64,000 bases of DNA, taken from Solobacterium sp. UBA3691. GTDB lineage: Bacteria > Bacillota_I > Bacilli_A > Erysipelotrichales > Erysipelotrichaceae. Of the stretch, positions 25,363-34,547 are shown one piece after another. Every line of letters begins with the position of its first letter. Within the stretch, counting starts at the first letter, position 1. The stretch lies in the NCBI GenBank assembly GCA_002372175.1, contig DFIS01000049.1, positions 62,001-126,000 on the forward strand. The letters are read 5' to 3'. The position numbers were made by a program, and so were the translations under genes. The notes under the pieces are model-generated. The model did not search any database and was not told the origin of the DNA. It saw only the letters and a program-made list of their open reading frames with translations.

Positions 25363-26698
25363 ATGGGCTTTAGTACACTGGTATTTCTGTTTCTGTTCCT
25401 GCCGTCTGCAGTGATCGGCGGACAGATCTTTTCGGGCAGACCGAGAGTCTGGTTTTTTCTGTGCATCAGTCTGCTGTTCTGCCTCTGGACAGGACTGTAT
25501 GATACCTGTGTGCTGGTCTCTGTGACCGTGCTGAACTATGCGGCTGCTGTACTGCTGAGAAGAAAACAGACACCGTGGATCTTCCGTACTGCCGTGCTGG
25601 CCGATGTACTGATCCTGGTGTTTTTCAGATATGCGCCGGAAGGATGGGAAGTACGTTTCCCGCTCGGGCTTTCCTTTTACGTATTTCAGCTGATCTCGGC
25701 GGTCACGGATATTTACCGCGGTGAGAAGTATGAAGGCAATATCATCGATTTCCTGCTGTATACAGGCTTCTTCGGCAGGCTGCTGTCGGGACCGGTCATC
25801 CGCCTGCACGAGTTTCATGCGGCAGAGCGAAGAACCTCTGCAGAGGATCTGTTTACAGGCTTTGAGACCTTCCTGCTGGGATTATGCCAGAAGGTGATCC
25901 TCGCCGACAGACTCGGGGGAAGTGATCAGCAGTCTCAGTCCCTTCTACAATCTTTCTGCGGTATCGGTGAGCCTTGCCTGGATGGCTTCTGCTGTCTATG
26001 CGCTGCAGCTGTAGCATGACTTTGCCGGATACTCACGGATGGTGATCGGGATCGGACAGATGCTTGGCATCACTGTACCGGTTAACTTCAATTATCCGTA
26101 CTGTGCCGCAACCTTTACCGACTTCTGGAGAAGATGGCACATGACCCTGTCTTTCTGGTTCAGAGATTATGTATATATTCCGCTCGGCGGATCACGGAAG
26201 GGCAGACTGCGCACGGTGATCAATCTTGTCATCGTCTGGCTGCTTACCGCCCTGTGGCATGGCTCCGCGCTGAACTATCTCTGCTGGGGAGGACTGGCAG
26301 TGGGACTGCTTCTGCTGGAGAAGCTTATAATCCGGCCCGACCGCTTTGTACATTCATGGCAGAAGGTCCTTTACCGTATCTTTGTGCTGGTTTGTCTGCC
26401 TGTGCTGTGGCTGGTCTTCGGACTGTCTCCGGAGCGGGCAGGGAAGCTGCTTATGATCATGTTCGGCATGCGCGGTCATGCCTTCTGGAATCTGCGGGCA
26501 TTCTTTTTCCTGCAGAACAGCTGGTTCTATATCCTTACGGCAGTGATCTTCAGTATGCCGGTGCTTGCCCGCCTGCAGCACCATACCGGTAAAACGGTGC
26601 GGATCATCTATGGCATCTTCCTGGTGCTTGCGTCGGTGCTGGCCGTATCCTTTGTGGTTCTTGAGGGCTACAGTCCCTTTATCTATACATTTTTCTGA
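25363..26698 (+). pseudogene. MBOAT O-acyltransferase (AlgI/DltB-like), broken by frameshift and nonsense codon
   Basis: Translation from the ATG at 25363 (GGAAGG ribosome binding site) gives a normal AlgI-like N-terminus (MGFSTLVFLFLFLPS, LGLSFYVFQ, LSGPVIR, QKVILADRLG). It leaves frame at a run of five Gs (25915-25919) and stops at 26019. Removing one G restores ADRLGEVISS...YALQL, which then meets TAG at 26012-26014. A Tyr is expected there before HDFAGYS. The rest (PYCAATFTDFWRRWHM, RDYVYIPLGGSRKG, catalytic His in LWHGS) is intact to 26698. Two separate lesions argue for a decayed gene rather than phase variation. An intact paralogue lies at 41772. The normal role is acyl transfer across the membrane to surface polymers, with the SGNH partner encoded next. 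Confidence 0.88.
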
Positions 26699-26706
26699 GG
26701 TAGGAC

Positions 26707-27855
26707 ATGTTTCGGAAGGTGATCCTGACAGTATTGGCATTCCTGTTTGCGCTGGGCTTTGCGGAAGGTGTTTTCCTGTCCTTTAAAGCTGCCCAAAGCG
26801 TCGATACACTGCCGGAGAAGCGGCAGGCAGTCAAAGCCAAAATGACTGCACCGTTTGATGCACGTTCCCGGGAGGCACGCACAATGGCGGAGTATAACGG
26901 GTTCTTCCGCAGGCTGATCGGCAGCCGTATCTTCGGTGAGTTCTATTTGCTGGACAGCGGTTCCCTGACACCCCGCTATGTATTCTCCGACCTGCATACC
27001 GATACGGAGGCAGTGATCTCCCTGGCGGAATTCTGTCAGGAGCACGATACACCGTTTCTCTATACCGTATTGCCCGCAAAGGCCCTGTATGACGAAGACT
27101 TTACAAAGTACGGCTTAAGCCAGAACAAGGAGGCTCTTACCGATGTATTTGTGAAGGATCTGGATCAGGCAGGTGTACACTGTCTGGATCTTCGGCAGAT
27201 GGTAAAGGCATTAAACGAAAACCCGTATGATGCATTCTATTACGGAGATCATCACCAGACAGTCTCTACCGGACTGGAAGAAGCCAGGGCAGTATCTGCG
27301 TATCTGAATGATGAGCTGGGTGTATACAGTGATACACAGATACTGAAGGAAGAGAATCTGCACAGGGAGTATTACGAAGACTGCTGGGTAGGGGAATCCT
27401 CCCGGAAGACAGGTGTATCTTATCTGGGTCTTGAGGATTATGAATATATCGCTCCGGTGATCCCGACGAGTTTTCACTTTACCGATCCAGGCAGAGGGAT
27501 CGATCTGGAAGGAGACTTTACGGTGATGGTCAGGGATACCTTCCTGAACGGTACGATGAGTACGGAAGAAAGCAGACATTATGCCTACCTGTACGGAAAC
27601 TCCGCGATCCAGTACATCACCAACAACATGCAGGACAGGACAAGGATCCTGGTGATCAAGGATTCCCATTCCCAGGTGATCAATCCGTTTTTGGCCATGA
27701 CCGTAAGTGAGATCACAAGCTGGGATGTCCGCTATAACAACAACAGTCTCAGGGAGTATATTGCCTCAGGGGACTTTGACGCCGTGATCCTGATGTACAG
27801 TCAGACGATGTTCTGCCGTACACTTAACGGGAAATACATGTTCGATCTTGACTGA
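26707..27855 (+). CDS. AlgX/AlgJ-like SGNH (DHHW-type) O-acyltransferase partner
   Basis: The 382-residue protein has an N-terminal signal anchor (residues 4-26) and a large extracytoplasmic domain. GDHHQT (residues about 180) matches the catalytic Asp-x-His block of AlgJ/AlgX/DHHW proteins, and VIKDSHSQ (about 318-325) matches their nucleophile block around Ser. These proteins take an acyl group delivered by an MBOAT protein and place it on a polysaccharide. The start has GAGGTAGGA upstream and lies eight bases after the broken MBOAT gene, so the pair was an operon. This partner remains intact and may use another MBOAT, such as the one at 41772, or may be drifting. Confidence 0.75.
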   Translation: MFRKVILTVLAFLFALGFAEGVFLSFKAAQSVDTLPEKRQAVKAKMTAPFDARSREARTMAEYNGFFRRLIGSRIFGEFYLLDSGSLTPRYVFSDLHTDTEAVISLAEFCQEHDTPFLYTVLPAKALYDEDFTKYGLSQNKEALTDVFVKDLDQAGVHCLDLRQMVKALNENPYDAFYYGDHHQTVSTGLEEARAVSAYLNDELGVYSDTQILKEENLHREYYEDCWVGESSRKTGVSYLGLEDYEYIAPVIPTSFHFTDPGRGIDLEGDFTVMVRDTFLNGTMSTEESRHYAYLYGNSAIQYITNNMQDRTRILVIKDSHSQVINPFLAMTVSEITSWDVRYNNNSLREYIASGDFDAVILMYSQTMFCRTLNGKYMFDLD

Positions 27856-27925
27856 AATCTGATCTCTTCGTGATAAGAAAAAAATGAGTTTCCAAGCTAT
27901 TCAGCAGTACCATCCCGTGATATCT

Positions 27926-27934
27926 TGCTATAAT
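27926..27934 (+). promoter_or_regulatory. Extended -10 promoter of the Stealth-glycosyltransferase operon
   Basis: TGC-TATAAT without a clear -35; the ATG at 27970 follows 35 bases later. Genes 27970-34547 then run with overlaps or very short gaps, so this may drive all of them. Confidence 0.6.
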
Positions 27935-27969
27935 AAATTCAGCAGAATCATATTTTCATAAAGAATATT

Positions 27970-28971
27970 ATGAGCGACACGACGATCGACGTGCTGGTCA
28001 CCTGGCTTGACGCAGATGATCCCGTCTGGCAAATCTTACGGCAGCAATATCCCAATTCTGATCTCGAGGCCAGCGGACCGGTACGATACAGGAATTGGGG
28101 TTTTTTATGTTATCTGTTCCGGGGTATCGAAAGGTACATGCCCTGGGTCAGCCGGATCTATTTTGTTACATACGGACATGTACCGGCATGGCTGAATACG
28201 GATCATCCGAAGCTGACAGTCGTCAGGCATGAGGATTTTATCCCGCAGGAATATCTGCCCACATTCAGTATCCGGCCTGCGGAGCTGAACTTCCACCGTA
28301 TTGAAGGACTGTCTGAACAGTTCATCTATTTCAACGATGACATGTTCGTCCTGCAGCCAAGGAAGCCGGAGGATTTCTTCATTGACGGAAAGCCTGCGGA
28401 TACATTTGCCTGGAATGCCGTCTCGGTCAAACCCGGCAATACGATGACGGAACATGTGATCCTGAACGATCTGGAGCTGATCGCGGAATACACCGACAAG
28501 AAACAGGTACAGCGGGAACAGTGGAGGGCGCTGCTCAGCCCGAAGAACGGTTCCCGGGTATTCAAGAGTCTGCTGTTATTCCCGTGGAAGTCCTATACCG
28601 GTATTGAGAATCCGCACCAGGCCCAGCCGCATCTGAAGAGCACCTTCGCAGAGCTCTGGGAAGCAGCACCGGAGATACTGGATAAAACATGCCGGCACCG
28701 GTATCGTTCCCGTGAGGATATCAACCAGTGGGCTGCCAGATACTGGAATCTTGTCCATGGCCGGTATGTGCTGAAGAGGCGCGTAAACGAACTGTACTAT
28801 CAACTGCAGGATCACAACCCCAAACTGATCGAAAAGATGAGGCAGGGAAAGATCTCGATGCTGTGTCTGGCAGAGAATCCGGAGATCAGGGACGTACAGA
28901 CAGCTGCCGATGAGATCAGAGCTGTATTTGAAGAACTGTTTCCGGAAAGATCATCATTTGAACGTGAATAA
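27970..28971 (+). CDS. Stealth-family sugar-1-phosphate transferase
   Basis: The 333-residue protein begins with IDVLVTWLDADDPVW, the Stealth CR1 block. CR2-like sequence follows: RYRNWGFLCYLFRGIERYMPWV, IYFVTYGHVPAWL, LPTFS, HRIEGLSEQFIYFNDDMF and PEDFF, ending near residue 140. A C-terminal part with PHLKSTFAELWE and an Asn/Tyr-rich helix fits CR3/CR4. Stealth enzymes transfer hexose-1-phosphate to make phosphodiester-linked glycans, as in Neisseria capsule synthesis. The usual FNS..IE element before HRI reads FSIRPAELNF here, a variation. It suggests that the surface polymer contains phosphodiester links. Confidence 0.85.
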   Translation: MSDTTIDVLVTWLDADDPVWQILRQQYPNSDLEASGPVRYRNWGFLCYLFRGIERYMPWVSRIYFVTYGHVPAWLNTDHPKLTVVRHEDFIPQEYLPTFSIRPAELNFHRIEGLSEQFIYFNDDMFVLQPRKPEDFFIDGKPADTFAWNAVSVKPGNTMTEHVILNDLELIAEYTDKKQVQREQWRALLSPKNGSRVFKSLLLFPWKSYTGIENPHQAQPHLKSTFAELWEAAPEILDKTCRHRYRSREDINQWAARYWNLVHGRYVLKRRVNELYYQLQDHNPKLIEKMRQGKISMLCLAENPEIRDVQTAADEIRAVFEELFPERSSFERE

Positions 28972-28972
28972 T

Positions 28973-29614
28973 ATGAACGGAATCGATTATAAAGAATACA
29001 CAAAAGAACAGTTTGCCAGGTTTTCACAGGAATTTGATGAGTCTGATGCTTATGCGATGTGTAAGGAAGACTACCCGGCAATTCTTGCGGAACTGCAGAA
29101 AGAGTCTTTTCAGTGTCTTCTTGACTGCGGATGCGGTACCGGCGCTATGCTGGAGATCATCCATGATCATTATCCTGACGGGAAGTATTACGGTATCGAT
29201 CTGACCCCGGAAATGATTGCCAAAGCAGAGGCGAGAAAACTTCCGCATACGATCTTTCAGGTCGGTGACTGCGAAGATCTGCCGTATGAGGATGAAATGT
29301 TTGATGATGTGATCTGCTCGCACAGTTTTCATCATTATCCGGAACCGGAGCGCTTCTTTGCGTCGGTATACAGGGTGCTGAAACCGGGCGGAAGACTGAT
29401 CATCCGTGATAATACAGGACCGTGGTGGTGGCTTTTAAACATGAACCTGAGGCATATTCCCCGCAATAACCGGCTGCTGCACTATGGCGATGTCAAGTTC
29501 TACAGCAGGCGTGAAATGAAGCGCTTTGCCCGGAAGAGCGGTCTTGTCATGGAGATCTTTGCGGAACATGAAGGTCATAAGATGCACTGTGTGATGCGAA
29601 AGAGGAATGTCTGA
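28973..29614 (+). CDS. Class I SAM-dependent methyltransferase
   Basis: The start at 28973 lies one base after the Stealth stop, with no Shine-Dalgarno, suggesting translational coupling. The 213-residue protein carries SAM motif I LLDCGCGTGAMLE, an acidic motif II (YYGIDLTPEMI), motif III VGDCEDLPYEDEMFD and the HSFHHYPEPERFF segment of Methyltransf_11/UbiE-like enzymes. It ends overlapping the next glycosyltransferase by one base (TGATG). Its place between two glycan genes suggests methylation of a sugar or of a terminal phosphate, which can stop chain growth. The acceptor is inferred only. Confidence 0.8.
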   Translation: MNGIDYKEYTKEQFARFSQEFDESDAYAMCKEDYPAILAELQKESFQCLLDCGCGTGAMLEIIHDHYPDGKYYGIDLTPEMIAKAEARKLPHTIFQVGDCEDLPYEDEMFDDVICSHSFHHYPEPERFFASVYRVLKPGGRLIIRDNTGPWWWLLNMNLRHIPRNNRLLHYGDVKFYSRREMKRFARKSGLVMEIFAEHEGHKMHCVMRKRNV

Positions 29615-30822
29615 TGAAACTGCTGTTTCTGATCACAAAACTGTACGGAGGCGGTGCTGAGCGGGTGGTATGCAGGCTGGCTTCGGCCCTGGCAGAGAAA
29701 CATCAGGTATATGTCATCGTTACATATCCGGATGGGAAGGGGACGTATGATATCGATCCCCGGGTCCATGTGGAAGATCTGTATCAGAACTACTATCCCG
29801 GTTTTCTCGGAAGACGCCGGCAGACACATGAACGTCTGCAGTTTATCCGCAGGAAGAAGAGGGAGTGGCAGATCGACTGTACGCTCAGCTTTCTCGAACA
29901 GCCTAACCACGACAATGTACGCACACGCACAGGGGACAGGATCATCGTCTCGGTCAGAAGCTCCCAGGGATATATCCTGAAGGGCAGCCTGAAGGATATC
30001 CTGCGCAGCCGGTTTGCGGTAACCATGGCAGCGATGCGTGCTGACTTTGTCGTCGGAGTCTCCAGCCGGATAGCTCAGGATCAGATCAGATACTTCGGTG
30101 CTTCGGCGAAGAAGACCGTGACGATATACAATCCCGTGGATGCGGAAGACCTGCAGAACCGGATGCACGAAGAGACAGATCCTGCTTTCCGGATATTTGC
30201 GTCATCACATCCGTTTATCTTCATCACGGCCGGCAGACTGGCCGAACAGAAGGGACACTGGCATCTGATCCGTGCCTTTAAGTACGTACATGAGCGTTAT
30301 CCGGATACCGGACTGGTGATCCTCGGTACAGGAGATATGCAGGAATACCTGCAGAAAGTGATCACGGACAATGATCTTACCGATCATGTATACATGCCCG
30401 GGTTTACCTTTCATCCGTTTGCCCATTATCGGTATGCACAGGTATTCGTCTTTCCGTCGCTGTTTGAGGGCTTTCCCAATGCCCTGCTTGAGGCAATGGC
30501 CTGCGGTCTCCCGGTGATCTCTGCCGACTGTGACTCAGGACCGCGGGAACTGCTGGCACCGGCAACAGACTTCTCTGTAATGACACAGGATATCGAAGAG
30601 GCAGCCTATGGCATCCTGATCCCCTGTATGTCCGATCATCACCTGGATACGGAAGAGCTCGAAAGTGAAGAAGAATACCTGACAGAGGCCATGCTCAGGT
30701 ATTATGAAGAACCCTCGCTGCGGGAATACTATGCACAGAAGGGACTTGAACGGATAAAGGATTTTGGGACCGGGAAGATCGCTTCACAATGGGAAACACT
30801 GTTTCCGGAGGTACACCGATGA
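29614..30822 (+). CDS. Family 4 glycosyltransferase, first of a paralogous pair
   Basis: The 402-residue GT-B protein starts in a TGATG overlap with the methyltransferase. It has KLYGGGAERVV in the N-terminal domain, TLSFLEQPN, VIYNPVD-type hinge sequence (TIYNPVDAEDL), and the donor-binding E-x7-E block FEGFPNALLEAMACGLPVI in the C-terminal domain. This group transfers sugars from nucleotide donors with retention. It shares distinctive segments with the next gene (GGGAE(R/K)V, D-C-x-LSFLEQ, F-x-x-AGRLxxQKGxxH-like), so the two arose by duplication. The sugar is unknown. Confidence 0.88.
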   Translation: MKLLFLITKLYGGGAERVVCRLASALAEKHQVYVIVTYPDGKGTYDIDPRVHVEDLYQNYYPGFLGRRRQTHERLQFIRRKKREWQIDCTLSFLEQPNHDNVRTRTGDRIIVSVRSSQGYILKGSLKDILRSRFAVTMAAMRADFVVGVSSRIAQDQIRYFGASAKKTVTIYNPVDAEDLQNRMHEETDPAFRIFASSHPFIFITAGRLAEQKGHWHLIRAFKYVHERYPDTGLVILGTGDMQEYLQKVITDNDLTDHVYMPGFTFHPFAHYRYAQVFVFPSLFEGFPNALLEAMACGLPVISADCDSGPRELLAPATDFSVMTQDIEEAAYGILIPCMSDHHLDTEELESEEEYLTEAMLRYYEEPSLREYYAQKGLERIKDFGTGKIASQWETLFPEVHR

Positions 30823-32045
30823 ACATCATGATCATTATCCACTCACTGCGCGGAGGCGGGGCCGAGAAGGTAGCTGCCGATCTGATCACACGCATGTCGG
30901 CGAAGCACCGGGTATGTGCAGTACTGGTCGAGAATAAAGACAATCATGATTATCCGATCCCGGCAGAGATCCCGGTATACTATCTGCGCAGACACGAAGA
31001 CATATACCGGCGCGGAAACGGCACCAGAGATTATCTGACCGCATATTACAAGGACATGTCTGACCAGATCTGGACGATCAAGCAGAGAGAACATATCGAC
31101 TGTGCTCTGAGTTTTCTTGAGCAGGGAAACTATCTGAATATCCTGTCAAAGGGGAAGGAAAGAGTACTGATCTCCATACGCAATCATATGTCTGTCAAGG
31201 AGATGTACAGACGTACCGGAGATGGTTTCATCATGAAGGGACATATGTCCTATCAGAGAAAAGCAGATAAGATCATCTGTGTCTCGGAAGATGTCATGGA
31301 AGACCAGTACCGGAACTTTCATATGCCTAAACGCAAGCTGGCAGTGATACGCAACTATACGGATGCACAGGAGATACAGAAGAAGGCAGAGGAGCCTCTG
31401 GATGATGAAGCGTTCATGGCTTTCCGCAGTTCTCACCGTTTTCTCTTTGTTAATTCCGGCAGACTGACCGTGCAGAAGGGACAGAAGCACATCCTGAAGG
31501 CATTTGCGGCTGTACATGAACAGTATCCGGATACAGGTCTTCTGATCCTTGGCGACGGTGATCTGCAGGCTTCGCTTAACAAGGCAGCAGCACTTCTCGG
31601 CATTGAAAAGGACGTATGCTTTGCGGGAAGAAAGCAGAATCCGCATGCATACATGAAGCGGTGCGATGCCTTTGTTCTGGCTTCACTGTATGAGGGATTC
31701 TCCAACGTACTGCTGGAAGCCAATGCTCTGACTCTGCCGGTGATCTCTTCGGACTGCGCCGGTGTCAGGGAACTGTATGACGCAGAAAGAACCGGAAGGA
31801 TCACCACTGTCAGGGAAACAGACTATGCACTGCTGGTGCCGTGCATGGACATCATCGGTGATACCCTGACCGGAATGACGGAGAAAGAGAAGTATCTGTA
31901 TCAGGCGATGATCCGGATGTATGAAGATGATGATCTGCGCAGGAAGTATGCGGAAAACAGCAGGATCCTGCAGGAAAAGTACAGTCCGGAAGTGATCCTG
32001 CCGTTATGGGAAGCGGTATGTGAAGGGAGAGCTGTACATGAATAG
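30819..32045 (+). CDS. Family 4 glycosyltransferase, second of a paralogous pair
   Basis: The ATG at 30819 overlaps the previous stop (ATGA) and opens MNIMIIIHSLRGGGAEKVA; the frame is open 10 codons further upstream but without reason to start there. The 408-residue protein has GT-B hallmarks: LSFLEQGNYLN, CVSEDVMED, VIRNYTD, SGRLTVQKGQKHIL, ILGDGDLQASLN and the donor block YEGFSNVLLEANALTLPVI, with Asn-Ala replacing the usual Met-Ala. It overlaps the downstream epimerase gene by eight bases. It probably adds the sugar next to that placed by its paralogue. Confidence 0.87.
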   Translation: MNIMIIIHSLRGGGAEKVAADLITRMSAKHRVCAVLVENKDNHDYPIPAEIPVYYLRRHEDIYRRGNGTRDYLTAYYKDMSDQIWTIKQREHIDCALSFLEQGNYLNILSKGKERVLISIRNHMSVKEMYRRTGDGFIMKGHMSYQRKADKIICVSEDVMEDQYRNFHMPKRKLAVIRNYTDAQEIQKKAEEPLDDEAFMAFRSSHRFLFVNSGRLTVQKGQKHILKAFAAVHEQYPDTGLLILGDGDLQASLNKAAALLGIEKDVCFAGRKQNPHAYMKRCDAFVLASLYEGFSNVLLEANALTLPVISSDCAGVRELYDAERTGRITTVRETDYALLVPCMDIIGDTLTGMTEKEKYLYQAMIRMYEDDDLRRKYAENSRILQEKYSPEVILPLWEAVCEGRAVHE

Positions 32046-33063
32046 GCATATCCTGGTGACAGGGGCAGCCGGTTTTATCGGTGCTTTCCTGTGCAAAAGA
32101 CTGCTGGCTGAGGGAAACTATGACAAGGTCATCGGCATTGACAGCCTGAACGATTACTATGATCCTGCACTGAAGTTTTCCCGTCTGCAGCAGCTGCAGG
32201 ATCCCCGTTTCGTCTTTGTGCAGGGAGATATCGCCGATGCGCAGTGTGTCGGAAAGATCATGGAGGAATACCGTCCGGAAGTGATCGTCAATCTGGCTGC
32301 ACAGGCAGGCATACGCTATTCTGCCGAGCATCCGGAAGTATATTTACATGCGAATATCATTGGCTTCTTTACGATCCTGGAAGCTGCCAGAAAGTATGCT
32401 GTCAGGCATCTTGTCTATGCTTCATCCTCATCGGTCTACGGTATGCGCAATGACCCGCCTTTTTCGGTAAAGGACCGTACCGATCATCCGAAGTCTTTCT
32501 ACGCAGCGACCAAGGCAGCAGATGAACTGATGGCTTACGCCTACAGTCAGACCTATGGTATACCGATGACCGGATGCCGTTTCTTTACTGTATACGGACC
32601 TATGGGAAGACCGGATATGGCATATTTCAAGTTCTCTGAGATCCTGCGAAGAGGCGGTACGATCAGTCTCTATAACTACGGGAAGTGTCAGCGGGACTTT
32701 ACCTATATCGATGACATCATTGATGCGGTAATGCGGATCATTGCCAGTCCTCCGGCAGGGGATGAAAGCGGCGTTCCGCATGTTCTGTACAATGTCGGCG
32801 GCGGCAGACCTGTCGGACTTGAAGACTTTACGCAGATCCTGTGTGAGAAACTGAAGAAGTACGGTATTCTGTCAGAAGATCTTGTTCTGGAAGATCATAT
32901 CGAACGTGTGCCGATGCAGAAGGGAGATGTCGAACTGACCTGTGCCGATACCCGTGATCTTGAAGAGAACTTCGGCATCGTACCGGCTGTGATGATCGGC
33001 GAGGGACTGGACCGTTTTGCCTGCTGGTATGCGTCGTACGTCAGATACAGCAGTATTGTTTGA
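32038..33063 (+). CDS. NAD-dependent nucleotide-sugar epimerase, UDP-glucuronate 4-epimerase-like
   Basis: The ATG at 32038 has GGGAGAG upstream; a start at 32020 would lie inside that site. The 341-residue SDR enzyme has NAD motif TGAAGFIGAFL, LNDYYDPALKFSRL (a stretch typical of CapI/LspL UDP-glucuronate 4-epimerases), ASSSSVYG and catalytic YAATK (from SFYAATKAADE). It also has RFFTVYGPMGRPDMAYFKF and RDFTYIDDII. The reaction would be UDP-GlcA to UDP-GalA, giving an acidic sugar for the polymer. Other 4-epimerase specificities are possible. It ends the run of overlapping glycan genes; a 29-base gap follows. Confidence 0.85.
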   Translation: MNRHILVTGAAGFIGAFLCKRLLAEGNYDKVIGIDSLNDYYDPALKFSRLQQLQDPRFVFVQGDIADAQCVGKIMEEYRPEVIVNLAAQAGIRYSAEHPEVYLHANIIGFFTILEAARKYAVRHLVYASSSSVYGMRNDPPFSVKDRTDHPKSFYAATKAADELMAYAYSQTYGIPMTGCRFFTVYGPMGRPDMAYFKFSEILRRGGTISLYNYGKCQRDFTYIDDIIDAVMRIIASPPAGDESGVPHVLYNVGGGRPVGLEDFTQILCEKLKKYGILSEDLVLEDHIERVPMQKGDVELTCADTRDLEENFGIVPAVMIGEGLDRFACWYASYVRYSSIV

Positions 33064-33092
33064 AATAAAAAAACAGGGTAGGATAAGTATTG

Positions 33093-33644
33093 ATGAAAAA
33101 GAAGATTCTATTTTTGTTCACATATATTATTCTTACCGGATGTATCGCCAAGAGCGGTGCCAGACTGTACGAAGAGACACCGAAGCCTCAGGTATCGGCG
33201 GTGGCTGAGAAAACACCGGAAGCCACGGACGGGGCTGTGGATGATCTGCTTGTGGAAGCTGATGAAGCAGATAAGCAAGCATATCAGAAGTACTTTGAGA
33301 CCGATCATCTCGATCTTGATCTGACGTTCATGAGCAGTACAGCGATCTACAGCGAAGTTTTTAATATGACCCAGACCCCGGAAGAATATGACGGCAAGAT
33401 GATCCGGCTCAGCGGTTTATTCATGAGGACTGCCGATGACAAGGGGAATCCGATCCTGGGTGTGATCATCCCCGACGCAACAGCCTGCTGTTCACAGGGC
33501 ATAGAGGTACGTCTGAAGACAGATCTCTCGCTCCCCAAGGAGGGAACACCGGTAACTGTTGAAGGTGTTTTTGCCCATGAAGAGCTTGGATACTATGTCA
33601 ATCTCGTGCTTGAAGAAGCCGACCTCTGGACATTTGAGGGGTAA
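33093..33644 (+). CDS. Lipoprotein with OB-fold-like domain
   Basis: The ATG at 33093 is preferred over the adjacent TTG at 33090; AGGGTAGGA lies upstream. The 183-residue protein has a lipoprotein signal ending LTGC, an acidic linker, and a C-terminal domain about residues 80-183. Motifs are EYDGKMIRLSGLFMRT, a CC pair in ATACCSQGIEV and GTPVTVEGVFAHEE. These resemble the small beta-barrel OB domain in the C-terminus of YcgQ/TIGR03943-type envelope proteins, with a metal-binding-like CC. The specific role is unknown. It is followed after three bases by the lipid kinase gene. Confidence 0.7.
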   Translation: MKKKILFLFTYIILTGCIAKSGARLYEETPKPQVSAVAEKTPEATDGAVDDLLVEADEADKQAYQKYFETDHLDLDLTFMSSTAIYSEVFNMTQTPEEYDGKMIRLSGLFMRTADDKGNPILGVIIPDATACCSQGIEVRLKTDLSLPKEGTPVTVEGVFAHEELGYYVNLVLEEADLWTFEG

Positions 33645-33647
33645 ACA

Positions 33648-34547
33648 ATGGAAAAAGCAGTACTGGTATTAAACGGTAAGGCAGGAAACAGTTTTGGAAA
33701 GAGAAATGCCTACCAGATGATCTCCAAACTGTATGAACAGGGGATCGAGTGTCTGGTCATCCCTGTCGGCAGCGGAGAGAAGACGGATCTCGGCGAGATG
33801 CTGGAGAGATACCGTGATATGTTTCAGCTTGTGATCTGTGCCGGCGGCGACGGTACGCTGCATCACACGGTAAACGCCATGCTGAAGGGAAAGCACGATG
33901 CGCCGATCTTCTATTATCCCTGCGGAACAACCAATGATTTTGCCAAATCACTGGGACTGGAGCCAAATCTGAACAGGAAGGAAAAACTGATCGGGGATAC
34001 CCTGATGCCTGTTGATGCAGGTCTCTTCAACAAAGAATACTTTACGTATGTAGCAGCCTTCGGGGCATTGACGGAAGTCAGCTACAGTACAGACCAGGAT
34101 GTCAAGAATGTTCTGGGATATACGGCATATGCTCTGAATTCCCTGCACCTGCTTCCGGGAGGACTGTCTACACGGATAAAAGTTACGGTGGAAAGCGATG
34201 AGTACACGGGGACGGATGAATATATGTACGGTTCCGTCAGTAACTGTTATTCTGTTGCCGGTATCCGTTCTCCGCTGCTGGCTGATGTATCTCTGGAGGA
34301 TGGTTACTTTGAAACGGCATTGATCCGTTCACCGAACAGTGTTGAAGATCTCTTTGAGATCATCACGGAACTGACGGATGAACATGCGGATATCACCAAC
34401 AGCAGGCATATCCGTCTGTTCAGGACCAGGAAAGTACGCTTTACATTTGAGGAGAAGGTCAGCTGGACACTGGACGGGGAATTCGGCGGTGAGATGAACA
34501 AAGCCCTGATCCAGGTCAGGAAACATGCCTTCACGATAAGAAAATAA
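33648..34547 (+). CDS. Diacylglycerol-kinase-family lipid kinase
   Basis: The 299-residue protein shows the DAGK catalytic domain: VLNGKAGNSFGK, the nucleotide loop CAGGDGTLHHTVNAML (about residues 64-79), PCGTTNDFAKSLGL and a C-terminal beta-sandwich with SWTLDGEF. Family members (DgkB, YegS, BmrU) phosphorylate diacylglycerol or related lipids at the inner membrane. Recycling of diacylglycerol released during lipoteichoic-acid-type synthesis would fit this locus. The ribosome binding site GAGGGG is good. It ends the operon in a convergent terminator region. Confidence 0.87.
   Translation: MEKAVLVLNGKAGNSFGKRNAYQMISKLYEQGIECLVIPVGSGEKTDLGEMLERYRDMFQLVICAGGDGTLHHTVNAMLKGKHDAPIFYYPCGTTNDFAKSLGLEPNLNRKEKLIGDTLMPVDAGLFNKEYFTYVAAFGALTEVSYSTDQDVKNVLGYTAYALNSLHLLPGGLSTRIKVTVESDEYTGTDEYMYGSVSNCYSVAGIRSPLLADVSLEDGYFETALIRSPNSVEDLFEIITELTDEHADITNSRHIRLFRTRKVRFTFEEKVSWTLDGEFGGEMNKALIQVRKHAFTIRK

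Noticed and set aside
25915..25919. G5 run as a phase-variation switch for the MBOAT gene
   Set aside because: The run is short, and even with one G removed a TAG codon blocks the frame about 95 bases later, so slippage alone cannot restore the protein.
26039..26698. A separate short MBOAT gene starting MVIGIG
   Set aside because: It is the frame-shifted second half of the gene at 25363; it lacks the N-terminal half, a ribosome binding site and the expected upstream helices.
33017..33208. Small plus-strand open frame overlapping the epimerase end and lipoprotein start
   Set aside because: It is out of frame with both, has no ribosome binding site, and the lipoprotein gene on the next frame explains the region.
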